Shown here piece after piece: positions 33,623-45,336 of a stretch of 64,000 bases of DNA. The stretch is from Massilia antarctica (GTDB lineage: Bacteria; Pseudomonadota; Gammaproteobacteria; Burkholderiales; Burkholderiaceae_D). The translations under genes and the position numbers were made by a program. Position 1 is the stretch's first letter, and each line of letters starts with the position of its first letter. The stretch spans positions 1,240,001 through 1,304,000 of the forward strand of contig NZ_CP065053.1 in the NCBI RefSeq assembly GCF_015689335.1. The letters run 5' to 3'. The notes below the pieces were generated by a model, which saw only the letters and a program-made list of their open reading frames with translations, had not been told where the DNA came from and did not search any database.

Positions 33623-34981
33623 TTACAGCGGCGCCTTGCGCGCCGTCAGGTCGGCCTGGATACGCCGCAGTGTGCCGCTGTCGAGGTTATAGAAAAACAT
33701 GACCGCCACCGCCAGCAGCGCGAACAGGGCGGGAATGATGGACATCAGCCAGACGATGCCCGCTTGCGAGCCGTTCGTCTGGGCCGCGTTGGGGACGTAG
33801 CCGAGTGCCGTGAAGACGGCGCCGATCACGCCCACCGCCAGCGCCGTGCCCAGTTTTTGCGAAAACGTGGCGGCGGCGAAGGTCATCGCGGTGGCGCGCC
33901 GGCCGGTGCGCCACTCGTTGTAGTCGGCCGTGTCGGCGTACATCGAAAACGCCAGCGGCGACTTCGGCCCCAGCACCAGGCCCAGGGCGATCTGCAGCGC
34001 GTACATCTCGCCCACCTGGGCCGGGCCGACGAAGAAAAACGCCGCGGAGAGCAGCGCGGTGAGCGACATGAGCACCATCATCAGGATTTTCTTGTCGACG
34101 AAGCGGGTTGTCAACGGCGTGAGGGCGGCGCCGGCGGCAGCGGCGGCCATATAGGCGGGCAGGAAGGACTTGAGCAGCTCGGGCCGACCCACCACGTACT
34201 TGAAGTAGTAGGCGCAGGTCGTGGTGCGCAGGGTGATCGACACCATGATGATCAGCGCCAGGAAAAACAGCACCAGCCATGGACGGTTGCCGGCCAGGTC
34301 GCGCAGGTCGTCGCGCACCCGCGTTGTTTGGCGCGGCGGCGGGGCGATGCGTTCGCGCGTGTTGAAAAAGGTGAGCGCGAACAGCAGCGAGGCGAGCACG
34401 CCCCAGGCCAGCATCGTCAACTGCCAGCCGCGTTGGGTCGCATCCATGCCCTCGCCGACGCCGAAAAAGCTCACCATGCCCGGCGTGGCGGCCGTGACCA
34501 GCATGCTGCCGGCGAAGGCGAAGATGAAGCGCAGGCCATTGATGGTGGAGCGCTCCTGCGGCTCGGCCGACATCACGCCGGACAAGGCGTTGTAGGGAAT
34601 GTTGATGCAGGTGTAGCAGATCATCATCAGCAGATAGGTGCCGTAGGCCCAGGCCAGCTTGCCGTTCTCGCCCAGGTCCGGCGTGGTGTAGGTCAGCACG
34701 CCGGCGCCGGCCAGCGGCAGCGCCATCCAGACCAGATAGGGGCGGAACTTGCCGAAGCGGGTGCTGGTGCGGTCGGCCGCGGCGCCGATCAGGGGATCGG
34801 TGAAGGCGTTGATGATTTTGACGACGAACATCATCGACGCGGCGGCGGCGGCCGAGATGCCGTACACATCGGTGTAGAACATCATCAGGAAGGTCGCGAT
34901 ATTGGCCCAATAAAAATTGAAACCCATGTCGGCGAGGCCATAACTGATCTTTTCTCGCCACGGCAGCGGTGTTGCAATCAA
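33623..34981 (-). CDS. GPH-family glycoside:cation symporter
   Basis: This 452-residue, 12-helix MFS-like carrier of the glycoside-pentoside-hexuronide family begins [34 protein letters not shown]. The typical [33 protein letters not shown] loop is present. It imports a glycoside with H+ or Na+. TTG 34981 is the start, with AGGAAAG upstream. It is the first gene of an operon with the phosphorylase: uptake of a disaccharide and its phosphorolysis in the cytoplasm. A LacI-type operator lies 44 bp upstream. Confidence 0.88.
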   Translation of the reverse strand: MIATPLPWREKISYGLADMGFNFYWANIATFLMMFYTDVYGISAAAAASMMFVVKIINAFTDPLIGAAADRTSTRFGKFRPYLVWMALPLAGAGVLTYTTPDLGENGKLAWAYGTYLLMMICYTCINIPYNALSGVMSAEPQERSTINGLRFIFAFAGSMLVTAATPGMVSFFGVGEGMDATQRGWQLTMLAWGVLASLLFALTFFNTRERIAPPPRQTTRVRDDLRDLAGNRPWLVLFFLALIIMVSITLRTTTCAYYFKYVVGRPELLKSFLPAYMAAAAAGAALTPLTTRFVDKKILMMVLMSLTALLSAAFFFVGPAQVGEMYALQIALGLVLGPKSPLAFSMYADTADYNEWRTGRRATAMTFAAATFSQKLGTALAVGVIGAVFTALGYVPNAAQTNGSQAGIVWLMSIIPALFALLAVAVMFFYNLDSGTLRRIQADLTARKAPL

Positions 34982-35024
34982 TGGGGACTTTCCTCGATGG
35001 ACGGCGGCCTTACGGTGCCCTCCT

Positions 35025-35040
35025 ATGTTAGCGCTAACAT
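35025..35040. promoter_or_regulatory. perfect LacI/GalR-type operator
   Basis: ATGTTAGCGCTAACAT is a perfect 16-bp palindrome with the central CG typical of LacI-family sites. It lies just upstream of the symporter start and is the natural target for the LacI protein encoded at 30116. Confidence 0.8.
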
Positions 35041-35090
35041 TTTTACATCAAGTATGCCCACGCCGCCCATGAGTGTCAATGAAGAAATTG

Positions 35091-35158
35091 CCCAACCGGG
35101 GTCAGACCTCCGATAGGAAACAAAAAAGTTTCGATTTGGAGGTCTGACCCCGGTTGGG
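35091..35158. repeat. 21-bp perfect inverted repeat of the GGGGTCAGACC family
   Basis: An arm beginning CCCAACCGGGGTCAGACC (35091-35111) is exactly complementary to 35138-35158, with a 26-base AT-rich loop. It lies 7 bp beyond the gst stop and could end that transcript. It uses the same motif as the element at 26735. Confidence 0.75.
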
Positions 35159-35165
35159 AAAGTTT

Positions 35166-35780
35166 TTATCCGGCTTCGGTGTTTTTCCAGAGGTCGAGCT
35201 GGCGGATGCGCTCGAACCAGCTCATCAGGTTGGGAAAGTCGCCCAGCGGCAGGCGGGCTTTTTCCAGGTACATCAGCGGCGCGACGACGGCGATGTCGGC
35301 CAGGCTCAGGGCCTCGCCCACCAGCCAGTCGCGCTGTGCCAGGTGGCCGTCGAGCACCGCGCCCAGTTGACGCAGCTCACCCTCGGCGTGCGCCACGGTG
35401 GCCGGGTCGCCCTCGCCACGGCCGATCATGCCTTTCCAGATATTTTCGAACGCCAGGATGCTGATCGTTTCGGCGAAATGCTGGCAAGCCCAGAACTGCC
35501 AGCGGTTCACGTCGGCCCGCACCCGCGCATCCTGCGGATAGAGCTGCTGGCCCGGGGTGATGTCGCACAGGTATTGCATGATGGCGCACGATTCCCACAG
35601 CATGAAGTCGCCATCCTGCAGCACCGGCAGCTTGCCGTTCGGGTTGATTTCATGCAGGCGCGCGCGCTCGCTCTCGCTGACCAGGTCGACCTTGACGATG
35701 TCCAGCGGCAGACCAAGCTGCTCGGCGACCATCCGCACGCGGCGGCCATTCGATGACAGGTGATTGTGAAACAGGCGCAT
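35166..35780 (-). CDS. glutathione S-transferase family protein
   Basis: This 204-residue protein has an N-terminal thioredoxin-like domain (MRLFHNHLSSNGRRVRMVAEQLGL, NPNGKLPVLQDGDFMLWESCAIMQYL with the Glu-Ser glutathione-binding pair). The helical C-terminal domain has LVGEALSLADIAVVAPL. Such enzymes conjugate or reduce substrates with glutathione in the cytoplasm; class and substrate cannot be fixed. It is a single gene with its start at 35780. Confidence 0.88.
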   Translation of the reverse strand: MRLFHNHLSSNGRRVRMVAEQLGLPLDIVKVDLVSESERARLHEINPNGKLPVLQDGDFMLWESCAIMQYLCDITPGQQLYPQDARVRADVNRWQFWACQHFAETISILAFENIWKGMIGRGEGDPATVAHAEGELRQLGAVLDGHLAQRDWLVGEALSLADIAVVAPLMYLEKARLPLGDFPNLMSWFERIRQLDLWKNTEAG

Positions 35781-35841
35781 GATGCAGCTCCGTAAAAGTT
35801 GGTAGAGCAGCCATGATAGAAGTGGCCTGCGTCAGTTTCTG

Positions 35842-36534
35842 TCAGGAGTCTTCGGGCAGGCGCAATTCGGCGCGCCAGCGCTTGAGCAGATCGCGCCGGT
35901 GTTCCGGATAGCGCTCGCCGCTCGACTCGGCACTGGCGATGCGGTCGATGCGGAAGTGGCGGTTGGCGCCGCGCAGCTCGCACCAGGCGGCCAGCACCCG
36001 CGCGCCGTCGAAAAAGGCCAGCGCGAACGGCCACACGGTGCGCAGGCTGGCGGCGCCGCCGGCGTCGCGGTAGCCGATGCGCAGCTTGTGCTGGTTGCGG
36101 ATCGCTTCGCGCGCGGGCCGCACGAAGGTAGTCGTCTCGGGCGCTTGCGGGCCGGCCGGCACCCACAAGCTGGTTTCGGCGATGCAGTCGCGCAGATCCT
36201 TGGGCGTGGCGGTGGCGATCTTGGCCAGCGCGTTCGACGCCGCCTCGGCCAGCGCGTCGTCGCCCTGGCGGCGCACCCAGCGCGCACCGAGCACCAGCGC
36301 TTCGAGTTCGTCGTTGGTAAACATCAGCGGCGGCAGGAACAGGCCGGCGCGCATCAGGTAGCCGACGCCAGCCTCGCCCTCGACCGGCGCGCCCAGTTCG
36401 GACAAGGTCTGGATGTCGCGGTAGATGGTGCGCTCGGAGACGCCGAGGCGTTCGGCCAGCACGGCGGCCGTGACGGGCCGGCGGTGGCCGCGCAGGGCGT
36501 CGAGCAGCAGGAACAGGCGGTTGGTGCGGCTCAT
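35842..36534 (-). CDS. YafY-type HTH/WYL transcriptional regulator
   Basis: The product has 230 residues from ATG 36534. An N-terminal DeoR-like HTH (LRGHRRPVTAAVLAERLGVSERTIYRDIQTLSELG) is followed by a WYL ligand-binding domain (HKLRIGYRD, VWPFALAFFDGARVLAAWCELR, FRIDRI). WYL proteins often respond to nucleotides or stress. A frame extending upstream to 36633 is not used. It precedes the gst gene on the same strand by about 60 bp, so the two may be linked. Confidence 0.85.
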   Translation of the reverse strand: MSRTNRLFLLLDALRGHRRPVTAAVLAERLGVSERTIYRDIQTLSELGAPVEGEAGVGYLMRAGLFLPPLMFTNDELEALVLGARWVRRQGDDALAEAASNALAKIATATPKDLRDCIAETSLWVPAGPQAPETTTFVRPAREAIRNQHKLRIGYRDAGGAASLRTVWPFALAFFDGARVLAAWCELRGANRHFRIDRIASAESSGERYPEHRRDLLKRWRAELRLPEDS

Positions 36535-36601
36535 GGCAGCGGGCGGGCGTGACACATCATGATTCGGCCAGGGGGCAATGGTTGAACGGGGCGCGGCCAT
36601 G

Positions 36602-36634
36602 AAAAATGCCGCGCAGCGTGAGCCGGGCGGCATT
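36602..36634 (-). terminator. intrinsic terminator after secF
   Basis: AATGCCGC and GCGGCATT pair (36605-36612 with 36627-36634) and the minus-strand RNA continues with TTTTTC. It lies 25 bp past the secF stop and closes the queA-to-secF operon. Confidence 0.75.
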
Positions 36635-36658
36635 GTTCATGGAGCGGCGAAACTGCGC

Positions 36659-37678
36659 TTAAACGACGGCGCCGTCGGTTTCGTCCTTTTCCTTGATCGG
36701 CTTGATCAGGTCTTCGCGCTTCACGCCCAGCCACATGGCGATGGCGGCGGCGACGAACACCGACGAGTAAATACCGAACAGAATACCGATGGTCAGCGCC
36801 ACGGCGAAGTAGTGCAGGGTCGCGCCGCCCAGCAGCAGCATCGACAGCACCATCATCTGGGTACAGCCATGCGTGATGATGGTACGCGAGATGGTGCTGG
36901 TGATCGCATTGTCGATCACTTCCTCGACACTGGTCTTGCGCTGCTTGCGGAAGTTTTCGCGGATCCGGTCGAAAATGACCACCGATTCATTGACCGAGTA
37001 GCCCAGCACCGCCAGCACGCCGGCCAGCACCGCCAGCGAGAACTCCCACTGGAAGAAGGCGAAGAAGCCGAGGATGATGACCACGTCGTGCAAGTTGGCG
37101 ATGATGGCCGAGACGGCGTACTTCCACTCGAAGCGCACCGCCAGGTAGAACACCACGAACAGCACCACCATGATCAAGGCGTTGACGCCATTTTGCGCCA
37201 GCTCGTCGCCCACCTGCGGACCGACGAATTCGACCTTCTGGAGACTGAGCACCTCGGCGCCGGCCGGGTTATGGCAGACATCCTTCATCACGCTCTGGCC
37301 CTTGACCACGGTATTGATCTTGGTGACCGCGCCGCTTTCGGACTTGCACAGCGCGTCGAACACGATCTGCGAGCCGCTCGAACCGGCGACCGCCTTGGTG
37401 ATCGGCAGGCGCAGCATGACTTCCTGCGCGGTGCCGAAGCTGGTCACTTCAGGCTGTTCGTAGCCGAGCTTGACGAGGTCGGCCCGGATCTTTTCCTGGT
37501 TGGCCGCGTTCGGGTACTTCAGCTCCATCACGGTGCCGCCCTTGAATTCGACCGACAGGTGCAGGCCCTTGGTCGCCAGGAAGAACACGGCCGCCACGAA
37601 GGTCAGTGCCGAAATCACGTTGAAAATCAACGCATGGCGCATGAAGGGAATATCTTTCTTGATTCGGAAAAATTCCAT
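36659..37678 (-). CDS. secF: protein translocase subunit SecF
   Basis: This 339-residue inner-membrane protein of the SecDF complex uses the proton gradient to help pull proteins out of SecYEG. A first helix (ALIFNVISALTFVAAVFFLATKGL) leads to a periplasmic domain with VEFKGGTVMEL. A cluster of five helices contains DVVIILGFFAFFQWEF, the ESVVIFDRIREN loop and TSTISRTIITHGC. It lies 28 bp after secD, in the usual order. Confidence 0.96.
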   Translation of the reverse strand: MEFFRIKKDIPFMRHALIFNVISALTFVAAVFFLATKGLHLSVEFKGGTVMELKYPNAANQEKIRADLVKLGYEQPEVTSFGTAQEVMLRLPITKAVAGSSGSQIVFDALCKSESGAVTKINTVVKGQSVMKDVCHNPAGAEVLSLQKVEFVGPQVGDELAQNGVNALIMVVLFVVFYLAVRFEWKYAVSAIIANLHDVVIILGFFAFFQWEFSLAVLAGVLAVLGYSVNESVVIFDRIRENFRKQRKTSVEEVIDNAITSTISRTIITHGCTQMMVLSMLLLGGATLHYFAVALTIGILFGIYSSVFVAAAIAMWLGVKREDLIKPIKEKDETDGAVV

Positions 37679-37705
37679 CTTGAATCCTGTTGTAGTAAGT
37701 GCTTG

Positions 37706-39580
37706 TTATTTCGTGACCGACAGGCCAGGAGTCCAGACAGTACCGATCGAGACTTTGTTCAGCTTTTTGGTGCGGCCGTACCAGAGGTTGACCACGCCGC
37801 GCGAGACGAACACGGACGAGAACATCGAGGTCAGGATGCCCAGGCAGTGCACCACGGCGAAGCCGCGCACCGGACCGGAACCGAATACCAGCAGCGCGAT
37901 ACCGACGATCAGGGTGGTCACGTTCGAGTCCAGGATGGTGGCCCAGGCGCGGTCGAAACCGGCGGCAATGGCTTTTTGCGGCGCCTCGCCGGCACGCAGC
38001 TCCTCGCGGATACGCTCGTTGATCAGCACGTTGGCGTCGATCGCCATGCCCAGTGCCAGCGCGATCGCGGCGATGCCGGGCAGGGTCAGGGTCACTTGCA
38101 GGCACGACAGGAGCGCCAGCAGGAACAGCAGGTTCGAGGCCAGCGCGATCACGCTGAAAGCGCCAAACATATGGTAGTAGAGGATCATGAAAACGGCGAT
38201 CGCGGCGAAGCCGTACACGGTCGAGTACAAGCCCTTGGCGATGTTTTCGGCGCCCAGTTGCGGGCCGATCACCCGTTCCTCGATGATTTCCATCGGTGCC
38301 GACAGGGCGCCGGAGCGCAGCAGCAGCGCCAGGTCGTTGGCCTTTTCCAGGGTGCCCATGCCGGTGATCTGGAAGCGGCTGCCCAGTTCACTGTTGATGG
38401 TCGGTGCCGACAGCACGGTGTACTTGCCTTTTTCCTTGAGCAGGATGGCCATGCGCTTGCCGATGCGCTCGCGCGTGGCTGCACGCATCTTGCCTCCGCC
38501 GTCGCCATTAAGGTCCAGGCCCACGGCCGGCTGGTTGTTCTGGTCATTGGTGCCGATGGCGCTGGAGATGTAGTCGCCGGTCAGGATCACGTCTTTGAGC
38601 AGCACGATAGGACGGCCCATCTCGTCGGTGAACAGTTCGGACGTGAGCGGAATGGTGGCGGCCGACTCCATGCCCGGCACCACGGTATCGTCGACCAAGC
38701 GCATTTCCAGGGTGGCGGTGCGGCCGATGATGGCCTTGGCGCGCGCAACGTCCTGCACGCCGGGCAGCTGCACCACGATGCGGTCGCGGCCCTGCTGCTG
38801 GATGATTGGCTCGGACACGCCCAGTTCATTGACACGCTTGGACAGGGTCGAGATGTTTTGCTTGACGCCTTCTTCGATGGTGCTCTGAAGCGCTTGCGGC
38901 TTGAGCGAGACGACCAGTTTCAGGCCGTTGGCGTCGGCCGCGTCGGCAAACACCAGATCGTTCGACTCGCTTGCCAATACCTGGCGCGCGCGGGTGCGGT
39001 TGCCGGCATCGGCAAAGCGCACTTCGATAGTCTGGCCCACGCGGTCGATGCCGGTGTGGCGCGCATCGTCCTTGTCGCGCAGCTGGCTACGCACGCTCGA
39101 CTGGATACCTTTGATCTTGGTCTCGGTGGTCGCGGCCACGTCGACCTGCATCAGGAAGTGCACGCCGCCGCGCAAATCCAGGCCCAGGTTCATCGGCAGC
39201 GCATTAATCGCCTGCATCCATTTCGGGGTGTTCTTCACCAGGTTGACGGTGACGATGTAATCCGGTTCGGCCGCGTTGCGGTTGAGCGCCTTTTCCAGCG
39301 CGTCCTTGGCCTTCAACTGCACGTCGGTGGTGCTGAAACGCGCACGCACCGAGGTGGCGTTGCCATTCCCGTCCAGGCTCACGCCGTCGGACTTGATGCC
39401 CGCTGCCGCGAGGGCGGCTTCGACCTGGTCGGCCGTGTTGCGGGTGATCTTCAGGGTCGAACTGCCTGTCGTCACCTGCAGCGCGGGCGATTCAACGAAG
39501 TAGTTGGGCGCCGTGTACAAGGCGCCGAACAACAACGCAATGACGATGAGAATATATTTCCAGACGGGATAGCGATTCAT
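37706..39580 (-). CDS. secD: protein translocase subunit SecD
   Basis: The product has 624 residues. A first helix (YILIVIALLFGALYTAP) is followed by the large periplasmic P1 domain with GLDLRGGVHFLMQVD and VQLPGVQDVARAKAIIGRTATLEMRLV. A six-helix RND-like membrane domain holds MAIDANVLINERIREELRAG. It partners SecF and YajC in the late stage of Sec export. It begins 55 bp after yajC in the same operon. Confidence 0.97.
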   Translation of the reverse strand: MNRYPVWKYILIVIALLFGALYTAPNYFVESPALQVTTGSSTLKITRNTADQVEAALAAAGIKSDGVSLDGNGNATSVRARFSTTDVQLKAKDALEKALNRNAAEPDYIVTVNLVKNTPKWMQAINALPMNLGLDLRGGVHFLMQVDVAATTETKIKGIQSSVRSQLRDKDDARHTGIDRVGQTIEVRFADAGNRTRARQVLASESNDLVFADAADANGLKLVVSLKPQALQSTIEEGVKQNISTLSKRVNELGVSEPIIQQQGRDRIVVQLPGVQDVARAKAIIGRTATLEMRLVDDTVVPGMESAATIPLTSELFTDEMGRPIVLLKDVILTGDYISSAIGTNDQNNQPAVGLDLNGDGGGKMRAATRERIGKRMAILLKEKGKYTVLSAPTINSELGSRFQITGMGTLEKANDLALLLRSGALSAPMEIIEERVIGPQLGAENIAKGLYSTVYGFAAIAVFMILYYHMFGAFSVIALASNLLFLLALLSCLQVTLTLPGIAAIALALGMAIDANVLINERIREELRAGEAPQKAIAAGFDRAWATILDSNVTTLIVGIALLVFGSGPVRGFAVVHCLGILTSMFSSVFVSRGVVNLWYGRTKKLNKVSIGTVWTPGLSVTK

Positions 39581-39635
39581 AGTGTTCCAGCGTTCAATGT
39601 TGAGCAGGCAGGCGGCCCAGGGCCGCCCATCAGGC

Positions 39636-39971
39636 TTACAGGGACTTCATCGTGCCGATTGGCAGCATCGTGGTGATCGAATTCTTTTGTACGACGACGT
39701 GGGTATTGCTCGCGACCTCGATGGTCACATAGGTATCGTTGACCTTGATGACTTTGCCGAGGATGCCGCCGGCGGTGACGACTTCGTCGCCCTTGGCGAG
39801 CGCGTCCATCATGGATTTCTGCTCTTTGGCGCGTTTCTGCTGAGGGCGGATCATCAGGAAATACATGACCACGAACATCAGAACCAGCGGCAGGAAGGTG
39901 GTCATATTACCCATCAAACTGGCGTCGGCGGCAGCGGGAGCGGCTTGCGCGTAGGCGTTGGAAATAAACAC
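39636..39971 (-). CDS. yajC: Sec translocon accessory protein YajC
   Basis: This 111-residue single-span protein has a membrane helix MTTFLPLVLMFVVMYFLMIRPQQKR and the typical following KEQKSMMDALAKGDEVVTAGGILGKV. GTG 39971 is the start. It associates with SecDF. A 250-bp gap carrying a palindromic repeat separates it from tgt. Confidence 0.95.
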   Translation of the reverse strand: MFISNAYAQAAPAAADASLMGNMTTFLPLVLMFVVMYFLMIRPQQKRAKEQKSMMDALAKGDEVVTAGGILGKVIKVNDTYVTIEVASNTHVVVQKNSITTMLPIGTMKSL

Positions 39972-40151
39972 GGGGACTCCGATATTGAGGTTAGTTTTGT
40001 TAAAAAATCAGCGCTGTATTCTAGCACCGGAGACTGCGGGCAAGCCAATTCGAGCTATTTGGCTGCCATCTTGGTTTTTGCAAGCTGCTGAAAGTTATTT
40101 AACTTTCAACAACGGCGGGCGGCGTTGCCGATTTCACCATCAGCTCACCCT

Positions 40152-40200
40152 CCGTCGCCCCCGCGCAGGCGGGGGCCCAAGTTCGGCGCGGGGGCGACGG
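40152..40200. repeat. 15-bp perfect palindromic repeat between tgt and yajC
   Basis: CCGTCGCCCCCGCGC (40152-40166) is exactly complementary to 40186-40200, and a second nested pair (CCCCCGC with GCGGGGG) lies inside. It resembles the CCGTCG hairpin at 31194 and looks like a REP-type element. The rest of the 250-bp gap shows no gene. Confidence 0.7.
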
Positions 40201-40221
40201 TGGGGACTCAACGGCGGCGGC

Positions 40222-42397
<2,176 letters not shown>

Positions 42398-42500
42398 TCT
42401 GCTAATTTTGTAAAAAAGAGGGTCAAGAGCCGTACAATAGGGCTCACGCGTGCAGGGCAACCCTCTATTTTACCCCCTTACGCACCGAAGTTGCTTCAAT

Positions 42501-44552
42501 ATGCCGCCGACCAAACCGAAAACACCACCGAAAACCAACGAAAGCAAGCTCGCCAAGCTGGGCCTGCACACCGACATGGACCTGGTGCTGCACCTGCCCA
42601 TGCGCTACGAGGACGAGACGTGCGTGGTGTCGATCCGCGAAGCCTGCCTGCGCGGCGGCCATGTGTCGCAGGTCGAGGGGGTGGTCACGAAAAACGAGAT
42701 CAGCTTCCGCCCGCGGCGCCAGCTGCTCGTCACCATCGCCGACGAGAGCGGCGACCTGCTGCTGCGCTTCATGAATTTTTACGGCAGCCAGGTCAAGCAG
42801 CTGGCCGAAGGCACGCGCGTGCGCGCCCGCTCGGAACTCAAGCATGGCTTCTTCGGCGCCGAGATGGTGCACCCGGCGTACAAGGTGATCAACGAAGGCG
42901 CGCCGCTGCCGACCGTGCTCACGCCCGTGTATCCGTCGGGCGAAGGCTTGTCGCAGGCGATTTTGCGGCGCGCGATTGCCGACGCGATGAAGCGCATCGA
43001 CTGGCGCGACACCCTGCCGCCGTCCTTGCGCGCGGAAATGAACCTGACCGACTTCGAGCCCTCGGTGCGCCTGCTGCACTATCCGCCGCAGGAAATCGAC
43101 GCCCATTCGCTGGTCGAGCGCTCGCACCCGGCCTGGATCCGCATGAAGTTCGACGAGCTGCTGGCGCAGCAGCTCTCGCTCAAACGCGCGCAGCGGGCGC
43201 GCCGGGTCAAGGGGGCGCCGGTGCTCAAGGCGGTGGGCGCGCTGTCGGAAGCGTTCTTGGGGCAGTTGCCGTTCAAGCTGACCGGCGCGCAGCAGCGCGT
43301 GCTCAAGGAAATCCGCGCCGACCTGAAAAACGGCTATCCGATGCAGCGCCTGCTGCAAGGAGATGTGGGCAGCGGCAAGACGGTGGTGTCGGCGCTGGCC
43401 GCCGCCCAAGCGATCGACAGCGGCTACCAGGCGGCCTTGATGGCGCCGACCGAAATCCTGGCCGACCAGCACTTTCGCAAGATCGCCGGCTGGATGGAGC
43501 CGCTCGGCGTGAAGGTGGCGTGGCTCACGGGCAGCCTGAAAAAGAAGGACAAGCTGGCCGCCACGGCGATGGTGGAATCGGGCGAGGCACAGCTGGTAAT
43601 CGGCACGCACGCGCTCATTCAGGACACGGTGCAGTTTGCGAAACTGGGGCTGGTGATCGTCGACGAGCAGCACCGCTTCGGCGTCGGCCAGCGTCTCACC
43701 TTGCGCAACAAGGGCAGCAACGGCAAGACGCCGCACCAGTTGATGATGTCGGCCACGCCGATTCCGCGCACCCTGGCGATGACCTATTACGCCGACCTGG
43801 AAGTGTCGATCATCGACGAACTGCCGCCGGGGCGCAGCCCGATCGTCACGCGGGCGATCGACCAGAACCGGCGCGATGAAGTGATCGAGCGGGTGCACGC
43901 GGCGGCACTGGAGGGGCGGCAGATTTACTGGGTCTGTCCGCTGATCGAGGAATCCGAGGCGCTGCAATTGCAGACCGCGACCGATACCCACGCGATGCTG
44001 GCCGAAGCCCTGCCCGATTTGCAGGTCGGGCTGGTGCACGGGCGCCTCAAGGCGGCCGAGAAGCAGGAGGTGATGGATGCGTTCACGGCCAACGAGGTGC
44101 AGGTGCTGGTGGCCACCACCGTGATCGAGGTGGGGGTGGACGTGCCGAATGCGTCGCTGATGGTGATCGAGCACGCGGAGCGGTTTGGCTTGTCGCAGCT
44201 GCACCAGTTGCGCGGAAGGGTGGGACGGGGATCCGCGGCAAGCGTGTGCCTGCTGCTGTATCAGAGCCCGCTGGGGCCAATCGCCAAGCAGCGCTTGATG
44301 ACGATGCGCGAGACCACCGACGGGTTTGAAATCGCGCGCCGGGATCTGGAGATTCGCGGACCGGGCGAGTTTTTAGGAGCGCGCCAGTCGGGGCAGGCGA
44401 TGCTCAGGTTTGCCGATCTGGAAACCGACCAGTGGCTGGTGGAACAGGCGCGCGACGTGGCGCACAACCTGATTCATGAAGCGGTCGATGATGTGGTGGA
44501 AGCACACCTGGCGCGCTGGCTGGGTGGGAAAGAGGAGTTTTTGAAGGTCTGA
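42501..44552 (+). CDS. recG: ATP-dependent DNA helicase RecG
   Basis: The product has 683 residues from ATG 42501. It remodels stalled forks and Holliday junctions. An N-terminal wedge/OB domain (about 50-170, VEGVVTKNEISFRPRRQLLV) precedes the helicase motor with Walker A GDVGSGKT, DEQH box VDEQHRFG, motif III MSATPIPRTLA, and the late motifs VEVGVDVPNAS and QLRGRVGRGS. Length is normal. The upstream in-frame ATG at 42450 lies in the promoter region and is rejected. Confidence 0.97.
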   Translation: MPPTKPKTPPKTNESKLAKLGLHTDMDLVLHLPMRYEDETCVVSIREACLRGGHVSQVEGVVTKNEISFRPRRQLLVTIADESGDLLLRFMNFYGSQVKQLAEGTRVRARSELKHGFFGAEMVHPAYKVINEGAPLPTVLTPVYPSGEGLSQAILRRAIADAMKRIDWRDTLPPSLRAEMNLTDFEPSVRLLHYPPQEIDAHSLVERSHPAWIRMKFDELLAQQLSLKRAQRARRVKGAPVLKAVGALSEAFLGQLPFKLTGAQQRVLKEIRADLKNGYPMQRLLQGDVGSGKTVVSALAAAQAIDSGYQAALMAPTEILADQHFRKIAGWMEPLGVKVAWLTGSLKKKDKLAATAMVESGEAQLVIGTHALIQDTVQFAKLGLVIVDEQHRFGVGQRLTLRNKGSNGKTPHQLMMSATPIPRTLAMTYYADLEVSIIDELPPGRSPIVTRAIDQNRRDEVIERVHAAALEGRQIYWVCPLIEESEALQLQTATDTHAMLAEALPDLQVGLVHGRLKAAEKQEVMDAFTANEVQVLVATTVIEVGVDVPNASLMVIEHAERFGLSQLHQLRGRVGRGSAASVCLLLYQSPLGPIAKQRLMTMRETTDGFEIARRDLEIRGPGEFLGARQSGQAMLRFADLETDQWLVEQARDVAHNLIHEAVDDVVEAHLARWLGGKEEFLKV

Positions 44553-44576
44553 CGCCGCGCCCCGCCACGCCCGCGC

Positions 44577-45212
44577 TTACAAGGAGGGCGCGGACCAGAT
44601 CAACTTGCCGCCCAGCGCGGCCATGACGCCGCCGGCCGCCCGGTCGATCCACGCCTTGTAACGCAGGTACCAGGCACGCGGGCGCTGCGACGACAGTGCA
44701 ACGGCCACGACGGCGTACCAGCCGGCCTCGATGACGAACACCACCAGCGCCAGCACAAGCGCGAGCACCAACGAAAATGACGGCGGCAGAAAAGCGGTGA
44801 ACACGCTGGCGTACACAATCGCCGTTTTCGGATTGCTCAGTTGCGTTACCAGCCCGAGTGAAAACGACTTTCCAAGCTGGCGGCGCTGGCGCGGCGCGCC
44901 GTCCTGACCCAGCGCCAGGGGCTGCGCCGCGCCGCGCCATATCCGGTAGCCGAGATAAATCAGGTAAGCGCCGCCAGCCGCCTTGAGCACCATATACAGC
45001 CAGGGCACATTGGTGAGAACGACGTGCAGCCCGAGCAAGGCGATTGCAGCGAACAAGACGCCACCGATACCCATGCCGGCCGCGGCGGCGATGCCGTCCA
45101 TGCGCGACGCGGTCACCGCGGTGCGCGCTACCAGGATGAAACTCGGTCCCGGGCTCATGGCCCCCAGCCCAAGGGCGGTGGCGATACCAGCGATCAGCGT
45201 CAGTTCGTTCAC
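44577..45212 (-). CDS. LysE/RhtB-family amino acid exporter
   Basis: The product has 211 residues with six hydrophobic segments. The family motif region GAMSPGPSFILVARTAV is at the N-terminus and GLVTQLSNPKTAIVYASVF in the middle. Such proteins export amino acids such as homoserine, threonine or lysine. GTG 45212 is preferred because GAGGA lies six bases upstream; TTG 45218 is possible. An 8-bp tandem repeat lies 70-110 bp upstream. Confidence 0.87.
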   Translation of the reverse strand: MNELTLIAGIATALGLGAMSPGPSFILVARTAVTASRMDGIAAAAGMGIGGVLFAAIALLGLHVVLTNVPWLYMVLKAAGGAYLIYLGYRIWRGAAQPLALGQDGAPRQRRQLGKSFSLGLVTQLSNPKTAIVYASVFTAFLPPSFSLVLALVLALVVFVIEAGWYAVVAVALSSQRPRAWYLRYKAWIDRAAGGVMAALGGKLIWSAPSL

Positions 45213-45280
45213 AAGCAATCCTCGGTCCAGTTGAATGGAACGACAATGCTAGCAGCTTTATCTTGGCAATCTTAACAATA

Positions 45281-45324
45281 TTTCAATGCTTCAATATTTC
45301 AATGTTTCAATGTTTCAATGTTTC
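45281..45324. repeat. 8-bp tandem repeat (TTTCAATG), about five and a half copies
   Basis: Units read TTTCAATG, CTTCAATA, then three exact TTTCAATG and a final TTTC. It is AT-rich in a GC-rich setting and lies between the Gfo/Idh gene and the promoter side of the exporter gene. Confidence 0.8.
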
Positions 45325-45336
45325 CCAGTCCACCTA

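Noticed and set aside
36578..39676. 1,032-codon open frame on the plus strand
   Set aside because: It is antisense to secF and secD; the translation is His/Arg/Gln-rich without any domain, and the opposite strand encodes clear SecDF proteins.
45281..45324. Possible CRISPR-like array
   Set aside because: Repeats are only 8 bp with no spacers, so it is a simple tandem repeat.
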